In this document: piece by piece, positions 1 to 8,541 of the stretch
Layout of the letters: each line of letters opens with the position of its first letter
How positions within the stretch are numbered: position 1 is the first letter of the stretch
Source of the DNA: Xenorhabdus griffiniae
Lineage (GTDB): Bacteria > Pseudomonadota > Gammaproteobacteria > Enterobacterales > Enterobacteriaceae
Direction: 5' to 3'
NCBI RefSeq assembly: GCF_037265215.1
Contig: NZ_CP147737.1
Location: forward strand, 3,628,001-3,692,000
Length of the DNA: 64,000 nucleotides
Notes under the pieces: generated by a model
Told to the model about the DNA's origin: nothing
The model's database searches: none
What the model saw: only the letters and a program-made list of their open reading frames with translations
Program-made: the position numbers and the translations under genes

Positions 1-1218
1 GTCGTGCAGATCAAACTGGCTGTCATGCAACCATTCACGCAGGGAACGACGACTACTGTCAGATTGCATCTCCTCCCAGGTTTCCCACAAACTAGTCAGA
101 GGACGCGTCGCACCTTCTGCCGGTGGCGTTGTCTGAGTAAATTCATTGCGCTCTACTCCAATCACATTGGAAACCAAAACAGTATGATGGGCGGTCAACG
201 CACGTCCAGACTCCGTAATCACAGTAGGATGAGGCAAACCGTGTTCTTCACACGCATCACCAATGCCCCAAATAACGTTATTGGCGTATTCATTTAGACC
301 GTAGTTAACTGAGCATTCTGACTGGGAGCGTGTCCCTTCATAATCGACACCTAAGCCCCCACCAACATCAAAGCACTGGATCTTGACGCCTAATTTGGAC
401 AACTCGACATAAAAACGGGCAGATTCACGCACTCCCGTTGCCACATCACGGATATTCGCCAATTGGGAACCTAAGTGGAAATGCAGCAATTGCAAGCTAT
501 CCAACCGCCCTGCTGCACGCAACCTTTCAACCAATTGCAATACCTGTGCGGCAGCCAATCCAAACTTAGATTTTTCGCCGCCACTAGCCTGCCATTTGCC
601 AGAACCCTGGGATGCCAAACGGGCCCGAACGCCCAAGCGTGGAATAACATTCAGACGCTTGGCTTCTTCCAGTACCATCTCAATTTCAGACATTTTCTCG
701 ATAACCAGATACACCTTGTGTCCCAGTTTTTCACCGATCAATGCCAGACGGACGTATTCGCGATCCTTATAACCATTACAAACAATCACCGTACCTGTCA
801 TACCTGCATGAGCCAGCACTGCCATTAATTCCGCTTTGGAGCCTGCCTCTAATCCAATGGGTTCATCAGCATTTGCCAATGTCTCAATAACGCGGCGATG
901 CTGATTAACCTTAATCGGATAAACCAGGAAGTAATCTCCTTTATACCCATAAGATTCACGTGCACGTTTAAACGCTGCATTTATCGAACGCAAGCGATGT
1001 TGCAAAATCTGGGGAAAACAAAACAATGCCGGCAAACGCAATTGTTCTTTTTCTTCCTGAACTTTCTTCACCAGAGTGGCGAGTTCAATTTGAGCTCCCG
1101 GTAAATCAGGGTTTGGGCAAACACTGACATTACCCAGATCATTGACATAGTAATAGCCGCCGCCCCAGTATGCGATGTTATAGGTCTGTCGCATTTTGCG
1201 AGCGATATTATCATTCAT
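1..1218 (-). CDS. speA: Biosynthetic arginine decarboxylase, N-terminal 406 residues (3' end outside window)
   Basis: PLP-dependent decarboxylase converting arginine to agmatine, the first step of the arginine route to putrescine. The minus-strand frame is open from position 1218 to the window edge and closely follows E. coli SpeA, including [20 protein letters not shown], the PLP-lysine stretch [16 protein letters not shown] and the glycine-rich [17 protein letters not shown]. coli SpeA is about 658 residues, so roughly 240 C-terminal residues lie beyond the left edge. Start chosen at the ATG with an AAGGAG ribosome site 6 bases upstream; an in-frame ATG 15 bases earlier would place that site inside the coding region. 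A perfect TATAAT lies on the minus strand at 1336-1341, a possible promoter with a weak -35. Identity is secure; only the C-terminus is unseen. Confidence 0.95.
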   Translation of the reverse strand, partial: MNDNIARKMRQTYNIAYWGGGYYYVNDLGNVSVCPNPDLPGAQIELATLVKKVQEEKEQLRLPALFCFPQILQHRLRSINAAFKRARESYGYKGDYFLVYPIKVNQHRRVIETLANADEPIGLEAGSKAELMAVLAHAGMTGTVIVCNGYKDREYVRLALIGEKLGHKVYLVIEKMSEIEMVLEEAKRLNVIPRLGVRARLASQGSGKWQASGGEKSKFGLAAAQVLQLVERLRAAGRLDSLQLLHFHLGSQLANIRDVATGVRESARFYVELSKLGVKIQCFDVGGGLGVDYEGTRSQSECSVNYGLNEYANNVIWGIGDACEEHGLPHPTVITESGRALTAHHTVLVSNVIGVERNEFTQTTPPAEGATRPLTSLWETWEEMQSDSSRRSLREWLHDSQFDLHD

Positions 1219-1809
1219 GGCAGTCTCCTTCATGGAGTCGAGGTTTGCCTTCACCTGTAAGTCAATAACCCAAGACACTATTTTATCGTGCGTATCTTGC
1301 GCATTAAAAAATGTCAGGGAACAGCATGCTCTTAGATTATAGGAACGTTTAGAGAGTACTAAACAACGAATTACTGAGTGACTATATAATGATGTCAACC
1401 CAACTTATCTGTGGCTTAGCTGCGGGTAACATCGAAATGACTGCATATTTAAAAGGAAGGAACAAGATATGGATACATCAATGGCATAATGTGGCTGTTG
1501 GCCGTTAACATTCAGCAGACAATGGTTCATAACCCCATTCACCCCCACATGACTTACCTACCGTAAGCCATTTCTCAATTGAGAAGCAGGATACGCGTAC
1601 ATCTCCTGCAAACGCCTGTAACTCCAAGTGCAAAAATGACTTGTGCTACGCGCGCAGTTTATACCTGTAATCCAGCAAAATTGCAAAACGAAATTTATCT
1701 AACAGGGGCTGAACCCCCATACTTTTTAGATATGGAAACTAAAATGTCACACTCTGAAAAGTAATTAAAATTAAAAAAACTGGTAACCTTGGGAAGAGTG
1801 ACTTAAAAT
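1219..1809. other. speA-metK intergenic region, no convincing gene
   Basis: About 590 bases between the divergent speA and metK genes. It should hold both promoters. A TATAAT hexamer for speA is at 1336-1341 on the minus strand. A 39-codon frame at about 1390-1507 and a 61-codon frame at 1579-1764 (both plus) have no recognisable relatives and composition unlike coding sequence here. E. coli carries the small genes yqgB and yqgD in this interval; I could not see a convincing counterpart of either. Confidence 0.5.
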
Positions 1810-1833
1810 AGCCGTCTAGACGGTAATACATCC
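1810..1833. promoter_or_regulatory. Tandem MetJ operator (three met boxes) upstream of metK
   Basis: Three adjacent 8-mers, AGCCGTCT, AGACGGTA and ATACATCC, resemble the MetJ consensus AGACGTCT in head-to-tail arrangement and end 44 bases before the metK start. MetJ with S-adenosylmethionine represses metK in enteric bacteria, so the product controls its own synthase. The first two boxes match well (6 and 6 of 8 with the central dyad CGTCTAGACG), the third less well. Confidence 0.75.
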
Positions 1834-1877
1834 CATCCGCCCTTAAACCAAGATTATATTTAAGGTAATAAAATATA

Positions 1878-3032
1878 ATGACTACACATCTTTTTACTTC
1901 TGAGTCCGTCTCAGAAGGACATCCAGACAAAATTGCCGATCAGATTTCCGATGCCGTCCTTGATGCAATTTTAAAACAGGATCCTAAAGCTCGCGTGGCC
2001 TGCGAAACTTATGTTAAAACAGGCATGGTCATGGTTGGTGGTGAAATCACTACCAGCGCTTGGGTTGATATAGAAGAAATTACTCGCAGTACAGTACGTG
2101 AAATCGGCTATACCAGCTCAGATATGGGGTTTGATGCCAACTCATGTGCAGTTATCAGTGCCATTGGTAAACAATCCCCTGATATCAACCAAGGTGTTGA
2201 TCGTACAGATCCTCTGGAGCAAGGTGCCGGAGATCAGGGTTTGATGTTTGGTTATGCGACCAATGAAACTGATGTTCTCATGCCAGCACCTATCACTTAT
2301 GCACACCGCTTGGTTGAGCGTCAGGCCGAAGTTCGTAAAAACGGCACCTTGCCGTGGTTGCGCCCTGATGCAAAAAGTCAGGTCACTTTCCAGTATGAGA
2401 ACGGCAAGATTGTTGGGATTGATGCTGTTGTCCTTTCAACCCAGCACAGCGAAGATATCGATCAAACAGCACTGCATGAAGCCGTGATGGATGAGATCAT
2501 CAAACCGGTATTGCCAACCGAATGGCTTACTCCGATGACCAAATATTTCATCAACCCAACAGGTCGCTTTGTGATCGGCGGACCAATGGGTGACTGTGGT
2601 CTGACTGGTCGTAAGATCATTGTTGATACCTATGGTGGTATGGCTCGTCACGGTGGTGGCGCATTTTCTGGTAAAGATCCCTCCAAAGTTGACCGTTCGG
2701 CAGCCTACGCTGCGCGTTACGTTGCTAAAAATATCGTTGCGGCAGGTCTGGCTGATCGCTGTGAAATTCAGGTTTCTTATGCTATCGGTGTTGCAGAGCC
2801 AACCTCTATCATGGTGGAAACATTCGGTACAGAGAAAGTGCCAACTTCCACACTGATTCAATTAGTACGTGAATTTTTTGATCTGCGCCCTTACGGCCTG
2901 ATTAAGATGCTGAATCTGTTACAACCTATTTATCGCGAAACCGCAGCTTACGGTCATTTCGGTCGTGAACAATTCCCGTGGGAAGCAACAGATAAAGCTG
3001 AAATTCTGCGCACTGCGGCAGGGTTGAAATAA
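1878..3032 (+). CDS. metK: S-adenosylmethionine synthase
   Basis: Makes S-adenosylmethionine from methionine and ATP, the cell's methyl donor; cytoplasmic tetramer. The 384-residue product matches the family length and begins [19 protein letters not shown], which carries the methionine/ATP-binding His and the Mg-binding Glu/Asp region. The C-terminal third has the phosphate-binding signature [19 protein letters not shown] and ends in a typical alpha/beta S-AdoMet synthase C-terminus. TAAGGT lies 11 bases ahead of the ATG. Monocistronic: MetJ boxes upstream and a strong hairpin terminator directly after the stop. In E. coli galP and sprT follow; here sprT follows directly. Confidence 0.98.
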   Translation: MTTHLFTSESVSEGHPDKIADQISDAVLDAILKQDPKARVACETYVKTGMVMVGGEITTSAWVDIEEITRSTVREIGYTSSDMGFDANSCAVISAIGKQSPDINQGVDRTDPLEQGAGDQGLMFGYATNETDVLMPAPITYAHRLVERQAEVRKNGTLPWLRPDAKSQVTFQYENGKIVGIDAVVLSTQHSEDIDQTALHEAVMDEIIKPVLPTEWLTPMTKYFINPTGRFVIGGPMGDCGLTGRKIIVDTYGGMARHGGGAFSGKDPSKVDRSAAYAARYVAKNIVAAGLADRCEIQVSYAIGVAEPTSIMVETFGTEKVPTSTLIQLVREFFDLRPYGLIKMLNLLQPIYRETAAYGHFGREQFPWEATDKAEILRTAAGLK

Positions 3033-3053
3033 ATGCTTTGCTAAACTATGAAG

Positions 3054-3077
3054 CCCGCAAATATTGCGGGTTTTTTT
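3054..3077 (+). terminator. Rho-independent terminator of metK
   Basis: Perfect 7-bp stem CCCGCAA/TTGCGGG with a 3-base loop followed by seven T residues, 21 bases after the metK stop codon. Confidence 0.92.
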
Positions 3078-3105
3078 ATGATCAAAAATAGAATATTCAG
3101 CCGTA

Positions 3106-3612
3106 ATGAAATCCGTTAAAGTTCCTCTTTCCTTACGACAAGCGGTGATGCGTACCCTGCGACAAAAATTAACTCAAGCGAGTCATTTTCTACAGCAACG
3201 GTTTCCCGAACCTCATATAACCTATCAGCAACGGGGAACAATTGCAGGCAGTGCCAGACTGCAAGATTGGGAAATCCGCTTGAATCCTGTTTTGTTAATC
3301 GAAAATCAGCAGGTATTCATTGATGAAGTTATCCCGCATGAACTGGCTCACCTGTTGGCTTATCATCAATTTGGACACGTTGCCCCACACGGGAAAGAAT
3401 GGCGCTTTATCATGGAAACGATATTTGACGTCCCTGCCAACCGAACACATCAGTTCTCCGTACATTCTGTACGCAGTAAGACATTCATTTATTATTGTCG
3501 TTGTCAACAACATGAACTCACGATAAGGCAACACAACAAAATCCTCAGAGGGAAAAATTGCTATGTCTGCCGCCAATGTGGCGAAAAACTCACGCCATTG
3601 AAATCAACCTAA
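3106..3612 (+). CDS. sprT: SprT family zinc metalloprotease-like protein
   Basis: Product of 168 residues closely similar to E. coli SprT (165 residues), relative of the eukaryotic SPRTN domain. Motif HELAH (in VIPHELAHLLAYHQFGHVAP) gives the zinc-binding HExxH with a third His downstream, and the C-terminus has a zinc ribbon (CRCQQH ... CYVCRQCGEKL). The start MKSVKVPLSLRQAVM aligns with the E. coli start, although no clear Shine-Dalgarno is visible. Its bacterial role is unproven. In E. coli endA, rsmE and gshB follow; here the synteny breaks into repeats and a group II intron. Confidence 0.93.
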   Translation: MKSVKVPLSLRQAVMRTLRQKLTQASHFLQQRFPEPHITYQQRGTIAGSARLQDWEIRLNPVLLIENQQVFIDEVIPHELAHLLAYHQFGHVAPHGKEWRFIMETIFDVPANRTHQFSVHSVRSKTFIYYCRCQQHELTIRQHNKILRGKNCYVCRQCGEKLTPLKST

Positions 3613-3614
3613 TA

Positions 3615-3724
3615 AGATATACCAATCTAACTTCAAGGTGCGTGTGATTTCTCCCCGCGAAGCGGGGAGAAATCAGGCTTCATATCGTGTTGTAAATTGC
3701 GACTTGAAGTTTAATGCGTATATA
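3615..3724. repeat. Palindromic intergenic repeat, copy 1
   Basis: About 110-bp element beginning TATACCAATCTAACTTCAAG and ending TTGAAGTTTAATGCGTATA, with a central perfect hairpin CTCCCCGC-gaa-GCGGGGAG. The outer arms are imperfectly inverted, so a transcript would fold into one long hairpin. Further copies lie throughout the window, always between genes. Size and behaviour resemble ERIC-like or MITE-type intergenic elements. Confidence 0.9.
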
Positions 3725-3798
3725 TACCAATCGCCTTGCAAGATGCGTCTTATATCTCCCGCTTCGCGGGGAGATATAAACAATCACATTGATTTGTT
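3725..3798. repeat. Palindromic intergenic repeat, copy 2, left part (interrupted by the intron)
   Basis: Begins ATACCAATCGCCTTGCAAG, contains the core hairpin CTCCC-GCTTC-GCGGGGAG and runs to the 3' boundary of the group II intron at about 3799. The missing right end (TGAGCAGCTT ... GATTGGTATAT) is found on the far side of the intron at 5783-5816. The unsplit variant at 53993-54079 has the comparable TGAGCAACTT ... GATTGGTATAT, so the two pieces were one repeat. Confidence 0.75.
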
Positions 3799-3903
3799 GT
3801 AGAGTAGGCCTCAAGTTTGATGTCATCTCCCCAGCGGCCCCTCGTCAAACCGTGCGTGCGGTTTTCCCGCACACGGCTTTCCGACTGTCTTCTTCCTGCT
3901 GCA

Positions 3904-5241
3904 TTACGACGTTACAAGGCGAGCATACCGACTGACTTCGTTTCCGTTTATCGACAGACTATACAACTTAAATAACCCGTGATACTTGTAGAACCAGCTC
4001 GGCGGATGGTCCCTCCATCCTTTAGTTCGCTTCTTGTGCTTCTTCCTCAACATAATACAGAGTGTCCATATCGTGTAATTTGCGATGCTTTTGAAATGCA
4101 TCCGGGAGTTGCACGTCTTGAAATAATTACCCCACCCTCTAAGGATTGGGTTTATTTCTGTTCTGATTAGCTCCGGAAGATCCCGATGCTGACCTTTTCG
4201 TGTCACTTCACGAATCTTTCGCTTTACTCTTTTCATCGCTTCTGGTGAGGGGTAGTAATAGGTTCTCAATTTTCCATCCCTTTTGGACGGCTGCACTGCA
4301 AACCTGTGCCCCAGAAAGTCAAACGGTGACTTTATTGCATGAACGACTTTCGTCTTTTCGGTATTTAGCGTCAATCCAAGCCGATCAAGTACCTTACAGG
4401 CTTGAGCCAGATAAAACCTCGGTGCTTTCTTACACAAAATGACAAAGTCATCGGCATAACGAACAAGATGAGCGTCATGCTCACGCTGATTGAATCCCTC
4501 TTTTTCCCAGATATGATCCAGCCAGTGCAGGTAAAGATTAGCCAGTAGTGGAGATATCACGCCTCCTTGTGGAGTTCCTGCTATCCCCGCTTTCAGGTTT
4601 CCCTCTTCCATTACTCCAGCTTTCAGCCACATTTCAATCAGTTTCACAACTGAGCGATCTATGACTCTGGTTCTCACCGATAACAACAATTTATCATGGG
4701 GGATAGTGTCAAAATAAGACTTCAAATCAGCATCTACCACCCAGTAACATTTAAAATTTAGCCACTTATAGATTTCTCTCAGCGCCTGCTGCGCATTTCT
4801 GCGAGGCCGAAAGCCATATGAAAAATCTTTAAAACTCGCTTCGAAAAGCGGTTCTATGACTATCTTTACTGCTGCCTGAACTACACGATCTTCAATAACA
4901 GGTATGCCCAGTGGTCTTTCCTTTCCATCCGGTTTAGGAATGTAAACCCTACGCACCGGTTGAGGAGAGTACTTCTTTTGAACTAGCTTCTTCTGGATGT
5001 CTTGCAGAAAGTTACCTACACCAATTTCAGTTTCAATCTTATCGATTGTTAACCTGTCAATTCCTGAAGAACCTTTATTGGCTTTAACCTGCGTCCATGC
5101 CATAACAAGCACACGACCACTACATACCTTGTCATACAGAACACCAAATTTACGTTTTGGATCCGCCTTGGCTGCCAGGTATAGCTTGCGTTGCAGTACT
5201 CGTACCTTTTCAAATGCCGTGTTTAGAGCTTTCGCAATCAC
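3904..5241 (-). CDS. ltrA: Group II intron reverse transcriptase/maturase
   Basis: Multifunctional protein (445 residues) that helps the intron fold and splice and copies it into DNA during retrohoming. It shows the RT0/RT1 region (NKGSSGIDRLTIDKIE, YIPKPDGKERPLGIPVIEDR), RT4 (VVDADLKSYFDTIPHDKL), the catalytic YADD box in HLVRYADDFVILCKK, and a maturase (domain X) region with RGWGNYFK. I see no HNH endonuclease cysteine pairs at the C-terminus, so it is probably of the endonuclease-lacking kind. The frame is intact. The start is reached after ACAGGAGGTACTACGTG; ATT or the preceding GTG may initiate, so the exact first codon is uncertain. It lies wholly within the intron. Confidence 0.93.
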   Translation of the reverse strand: MIAKALNTAFEKVRVLQRKLYLAAKADPKRKFGVLYDKVCSGRVLVMAWTQVKANKGSSGIDRLTIDKIETEIGVGNFLQDIQKKLVQKKYSPQPVRRVYIPKPDGKERPLGIPVIEDRVVQAAVKIVIEPLFEASFKDFSYGFRPRRNAQQALREIYKWLNFKCYWVVDADLKSYFDTIPHDKLLLSVRTRVIDRSVVKLIEMWLKAGVMEEGNLKAGIAGTPQGGVISPLLANLYLHWLDHIWEKEGFNQREHDAHLVRYADDFVILCKKAPRFYLAQACKVLDRLGLTLNTEKTKVVHAIKSPFDFLGHRFAVQPSKRDGKLRTYYYPSPEAMKRVKRKIREVTRKGQHRDLPELIRTEINPILRGWGNYFKTCNSRMHFKSIANYTIWTLCIMLRKKHKKRTKGWRDHPPSWFYKYHGLFKLYSLSINGNEVSRYARLVTS

Positions 5242-5782
5242 GTAGTACCTCCTGTAACAACAGGCATGACAGAAGTAGAGGTCCTTCCCTACGGTCAGGT
5301 TATGTTGTCCCTACCATCAACAGTACTATGACCTCCTCCGACTCCTCTATCCTGCATCTCTCAGAATTTCAGCGGTTACCTTATATCTTTGATTACGCAG
5401 TGGGTTAGACTACGACAGGGAGAGGTCTCGTTCGTTCCACTCAGTGCTATACATGCATCCCATCCTCAATACCCCGGATCCCTGTCATGACTTCATATGG
5501 TTGTTAATCCATCATGATTCACTGGCCTTCGCCCCCATTCTAAAGGCTCGGCAGGATCACCCTACACCACACTCTCCCAGCATAACGGTATGGCTGAAAT
5601 TTACGAGGCTTGTTCAGGTTCACTTGCGTTACGGGCTGCATACTTGCGCGCACCCACAGTCTGGGTCAGGGGTCACGTTTATCCGGCGTTGCTCCCGTGT
5701 TTCAGTCACCATCCACACGTACGCCATAGCTACGCAGTCAAATCAACCAACTACTGCGGCAGGACTTTCACCTGCAAGACAC
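5242..5782 (-). ncRNA. 5' structured region of the group II intron (domains I-IV)
   Basis: About 540 bases without a gene. They hold the intron's 5' RNA domains, starting with the conserved GTGTC ... CAGGTGAAAGTCCTG stem at the 5' end. Short open frames here are by-products of structured RNA. Confidence 0.8.
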
Positions 5783-5816
5783 TGAGCAGCTTAGCGAACC
5801 GCTCAGATTGGTATAT
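5783..5816. repeat. Palindromic intergenic repeat, copy 2, right part (other side of the intron)
   Basis: Ends with the family hallmark GATTGGTATAT. Together with 3725-3798 it rebuilds one repeat unit once the intron is removed. Confidence 0.7.
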
Positions 5817-5818
5817 CC

Positions 5819-6166
5819 TCATTTTTTGTTCATGCTGTCCGCTTTAATTTTCTCTGCTTCTTCAATCACTTGCTCGGCTGTTTTCCCATTAAGGGTTTGA
5901 AAAAATTTCTGTTCTAACTTTTGTATATCTGCATGTTTGATATTTCCATTCTTATACTCCTTAAACAGCTCATCAAAGTCGAGGCTATGCATCATGACAA
6001 CATTTAATGAGTCATCAAATTGTAATTTTTTATCTTCTGGTAAAGTATCTCTGATTTTCTCAATGGATGTTTTTACAGCGATTTCATTTGTTCCATCAAT
6101 TTTGAGTTGATTATCACATCCAGCCAATGCAAATCCCAACAAACAAATAGTTAACAATTTTTTCAT
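5819..6166 (-). CDS. Small lipoprotein, DUF6694-like
   Basis: Product of 115 residues with a lipoprotein signal: positively charged start MKK, hydrophobic core, and lipobox LAGC with Cys at residue 16. The mature part is hydrophilic and helical (NGTAEQVIEEAEKIKAD-like end), resembling the small DUF6694 family of unknown function. Aspartate after the lipid Cys (CDN) would favour inner-membrane retention under the +2 rule. The stop codon sits only a few bases from the repeat/intron junction. No partner gene is evident; the family assignment is from memory of the pattern and moderate in certainty. Confidence 0.7.
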   Translation of the reverse strand: MKKLLTICLLGFALAGCDNQLKIDGTNEIAVKTSIEKIRDTLPEDKKLQFDDSLNVVMMHSLDFDELFKEYKNGNIKHADIQKLEQKFFQTLNGKTAEQVIEEAEKIKADSMNKK

Positions 6167-6395
6167 GATCAGCCCCGCTTATTACCGATAAGATAATAAT
6201 AGCAAGAATAAGAACATATAAATCATTTTAAAGAAAATTTTTATTATGAAATCAGGAGTATTTATAACTTGATTATTGTTTACTCCATGTTATTAATGGG
6301 TGTGGTTTTTTATAATCAGCGTATTATTGAATTCATTTTCTCCGTTACTGAAATACTGCAATAAGGCTATTATTCATTCTTCTTTACCCTTTTAA

Positions 6396-6499
6396 TACGC
6401 ATTAAACTTCAAGTTGCGATTTACTACACGATATGAAACCTGATTTCTCCCCCGCTTCGCGGGGTGAAATCACACGTATCTTGAAGTGAGATTGGTATA
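6396..6499. repeat. Palindromic intergenic repeat, copy 3
   Basis: TACGCATTAAACTTCAAG at the left, core CCCCGCTTCGCGGGG, and TTGAAGTGAGATTGGTATA at the right; inverted relative to copy 1. Confidence 0.9.
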
Positions 6500-6615
6500 C
6501 ATTGCATTCCCCCGTATTGCCAAAAGGCAATCACAACATAACTCTTTGTTATTAAATAAAAAAATAACAATTAAATGTTCTCATGTCAGTAAAAGTGTAA
6601 AAACAGTTGATTGAC

Positions 6616-6634
6616 TTGAATAATAACCATTATC
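6616..6634. promoter_or_regulatory. Fur box over a putative iron-regulated promoter
   Basis: TTGAATAATAACCATTATC matches the 19-bp Fur consensus GATAATGATAATCATTATC at about 14 positions, including the whole right half CATTATC. A TTGACT hexamer at 6611-6616 could be the -35. This fits iron control of the downstream binding protein, about 280 bases away with a repeat in between. Confidence 0.6.
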
Positions 6635-6705
6635 ATCTATTTTGAACTGAAATAATGACAGAAATATCAACATTCCCACAGGGTGAAAAAATCTATTTAG
6701 CGCAC

Positions 6706-6812
6706 ATATACGCATTAAACTTCAAGTTGCAATTTACAGCACGATACGAAACCTGATTTCTCCCCGCTTTGTAGGGAGAGATCACTCTCATCCTGAAGTG
6801 AGATTGGTATAT
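6706..6812. repeat. Palindromic intergenic repeat, copy 4
   Basis: ATATACGCATTAAACTTCAAG to GAAGTGAGATTGGTATAT with a decayed core hairpin (CTCCCCGCTTTGTAGGGAG). It lies between the Fur-type promoter and the binding-protein gene, so it is probably transcribed as part of the leader. Confidence 0.88.
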
Positions 6813-6910
6813 GTTTTAAAAAACATAAGAATACAGGAATTAGTGATAAGTCACTTAACCCTACCTATATATTGATATTCCTTATATAACTTCCAATAAA
6901 AGGAGAAACA

Positions 6911-8047
6911 ATGTTTAATATTTATTACCCCATAAAAATTTTTCTGTCCGCATTATTCATATTACTTCCTATATATGCTCAAGCAGAAAACATTACCGTC
7001 AAAGATATTATGGGACGTGAAGTAACAATCAACGCTCCGGTTAAACGCGTCATGCTGGCAGATAGCCGAATGATTATTGCCCTGAATATCTTGCATCCCT
7101 CTGACCCATTGAAAGGCATTGCCGCGTGGGATAATGCACTAGAGAAAAAATCGCCCGATCTTGCAACAGCCTATGCAAAGAAATTCCCTCAGCTAAAGAA
7201 AATTCCGGTTTTTCCTAATCCCTATACCAGTGATTTCAATATCGAAAAAGCCACGATGTATAAGCCCGATCTGGTTATTTTTGATATTGGATTAAAATCC
7301 AAACTGGATAGCAGTAATACAATTAACTTATTGGAAAGAATAGGTATTCCTGTCATTTTCATCGACTTCCGCCAACATCCCCTGTCCAATACGGTTCCTA
7401 GCATGAGATTGCTAGGGAAGGTTTTTAAACAAGAAGAAAATGCAAATAAATTCATCCAATTTTATGAAAATCGCCTATCCATAATTAATAAACGTATTGC
7501 CGCATTATCTCCTAAGCAAATTCCTGACGTCTTTATTGAACGCCACGCAGGTATGTTAGGTACTGAAGATTGTTGTAATACCTTTGCCACTAATAGCTTC
7601 GGAGAGTTTGTTACTGCCGCAGGTGGCAATAATATGGGGAGTAAATGGTTTTCTGGTATGGGAGGCAAAATTAATGAAGAACAACTCTTGGCGACCAATC
7701 CCGATTATTATCTGATGACCGTAGCAAATTGGGATACTGTTCATTCAAACAGCCAGTCTGTCCCATTAGGTTATACCGGAGAGCTGGCAGCATCGGAGAA
7801 ACGTTTTCAAAAATTACTCTCTCGTCCCAAGCTAAAGATTTTAAAATCCTACCGTGAAAAGCGTGTTATGGCGATTTATCATCAATACTATGACACTCCA
7901 TTCAATATTATTGCGGTAGAAGCCATGGCAAAATGGTTACATCCAGATCTTTTCAAAGACATTGATCCCCAGGCAGACAATATTTATGTTCACCAAACCC
8001 TTACAGCATTAGATGGCAGCGGCCTTTTCTGGATAACCGCAAAATAA
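6911..8047 (+). CDS. Periplasmic substrate-binding protein of an iron/siderophore-type ABC transporter
   Basis: Product of 378 residues with an N-terminal signal peptide (hydrophobic residues 9-24, cleavage probably after AQA) and the FepB/TroA-like opening ITVKDIMGREVTINAPVKRV. The later segment YKPDLVIFD and the C-terminal AMAKWLHPDLF fit a class III binding protein (two lobes joined by a long helix) for ferric siderophores, haem or similar metal chelates. AAAAGGAG lies 6 bases before the ATG. No permease or ATPase gene is adjacent, so it must work with a transporter encoded elsewhere. The upstream Fur box supports iron control. The ligand cannot be told from sequence alone. Confidence 0.85.
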   Translation: MFNIYYPIKIFLSALFILLPIYAQAENITVKDIMGREVTINAPVKRVMLADSRMIIALNILHPSDPLKGIAAWDNALEKKSPDLATAYAKKFPQLKKIPVFPNPYTSDFNIEKATMYKPDLVIFDIGLKSKLDSSNTINLLERIGIPVIFIDFRQHPLSNTVPSMRLLGKVFKQEENANKFIQFYENRLSIINKRIAALSPKQIPDVFIERHAGMLGTEDCCNTFATNSFGEFVTAAGGNNMGSKWFSGMGGKINEEQLLATNPDYYLMTVANWDTVHSNSQSVPLGYTGELAASEKRFQKLLSRPKLKILKSYREKRVMAIYHQYYDTPFNIIAVEAMAKWLHPDLFKDIDPQADNIYVHQTLTALDGSGLFWITAK

Positions 8048-8054
8048 CCTCTCT

Positions 8055-8074
8055 CCCACTCGTCTTCGAGTGGG
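8055..8074 (+). terminator. Hairpin after the binding-protein gene
   Basis: Perfect 8-bp stem CCCACTCG/CGAGTGGG with a 4-base loop TCTT, 7 bases after the stop. The following tract is only modestly T-rich, so termination may be weak. Confidence 0.6.
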
Positions 8075-8088
8075 AACTTCTTACTATT

Positions 8089-8250
8089 ATACCAATCGCC
8101 TTTCAAGATACGTTTTATATCTCCCCACTACGCGGGGGAGATATATACCCATCTCACTTCAAGATGCGTGTGATTTTTCCCCGCAAAGCGGGGAGAAATC
8201 GGGTTTCATATCGTGTTGTAAATTGCAACTTGAAGTTGGATTGGTATATA
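8089..8250. repeat. Composite palindromic repeat, copy 5 (two units fused)
   Basis: About 160 bp: a unit starting ATACCAATCGCCTTTCAAG with hairpin CTCCCC-actacg-CGGGGGAG runs directly into a second unit (CTCACTTCAAG ... CCCCGCAAAGCGGGG ... TTGAAGTTGGATTGGTATA). The same tandem pairing is seen at 3615-3798. Confidence 0.88.
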
Positions 8251-8541
8251 AGTTTATAAAAAAATACAGTTTTATACTTATTTCTTATATAATGCATTTC
8301 TATTTATTTAATAAATAACTCTTGGCTTTACAATCTTGATACTTGTTCACAACAAAAATTCAGAGTAGTTTTAACATCAGATTTATTGTCCCAATAATAC
8401 CTTCCATAATAATGAGAATTTATCTCATTATTATGGAAGACGTTACTACTTTCCAATCAATGAGAAACGTTAAATTAATTAATAAAAAATAAATAAATCG
8501 CCAATATCAATATTAACACCATGGATAAAAACAGGAATCCT
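8251..8541. other. AT-rich leader of the dctA-like gene
   Basis: With the repeat at 8089-8250 this completes a gene-free stretch of about 490 bases. It contains the long perfect inverted repeat at 8401-8439, listed separately. No gene is visible. Confidence 0.5.
8401..8439. promoter_or_regulatory. Long perfect inverted repeat upstream of the dctA-like gene
   Basis: CTTCCATAATAATGAGA followed by 5 bases and its exact 17-base reverse complement. No T tract follows on the plus strand. It lies about 100 bases before the transporter start, so it could be an operator, an RNA hairpin in the leader, or a weak terminator. Confidence 0.55.

Larger units (their letters stand above)
3799..5782 (-). mobile_element. 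Group II intron (~1984 nt), minus strand
   Basis: On the minus strand the element begins GTGTCTTGCAGGTGAAAGTC (fitting bacterial GUGYG-type 5' ends), runs through about 540 nt of structured RNA, then the maturase gene. It ends with a clear domain V hairpin at roughly 3850-3885 (AGCCGTGTGCGG-GAAA-CCGCACGCACGGTTT) and a domain VI-like segment ending CCTACTCTAC near 3799. Boundaries are judged from these signatures and from rejoining the two repeat halves outside; each could be off by a few bases. The AGC catalytic triad of domain V is present, so the ribozyme may be active. Confidence 0.85.
6167..6910. other. Intergenic region with two repeats and a Fur-type promoter
   Basis: About 740 bases, AT-rich. 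It holds palindromic repeat copies at 6396-6499 and 6706-6812 and, between them, a Fur box over a possible promoter at 6611-6639. No coding sequence is visible. Confidence 0.7.

Noticed and set aside
1381..1510. 39-codon plus-strand frame preceded by no strong ribosome site, considered as a leader peptide
   Set aside because: No amino-acid run or attenuator-like hairpin follows; nothing ties it to metK.
1579..1764. 61-codon plus-strand frame between speA and metK
   Set aside because: No recognisable family, no convincing ribosome site, composition like intergenic DNA.
2436..2861. 141-codon frame antisense to metK
   Set aside because: Shadow of a highly conserved gene on the other strand.
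3625..3790. Two adjacent hairpin repeats considered as a CRISPR array
   Set aside because: Units are imperfect palindromes in few copies with no spacer pattern, and they recur singly across the window.
8070..8318. 82-codon plus-strand frame over the composite repeat
   Set aside because: It reads through two repeat units; the frame is a by-product of the repeat sequence.
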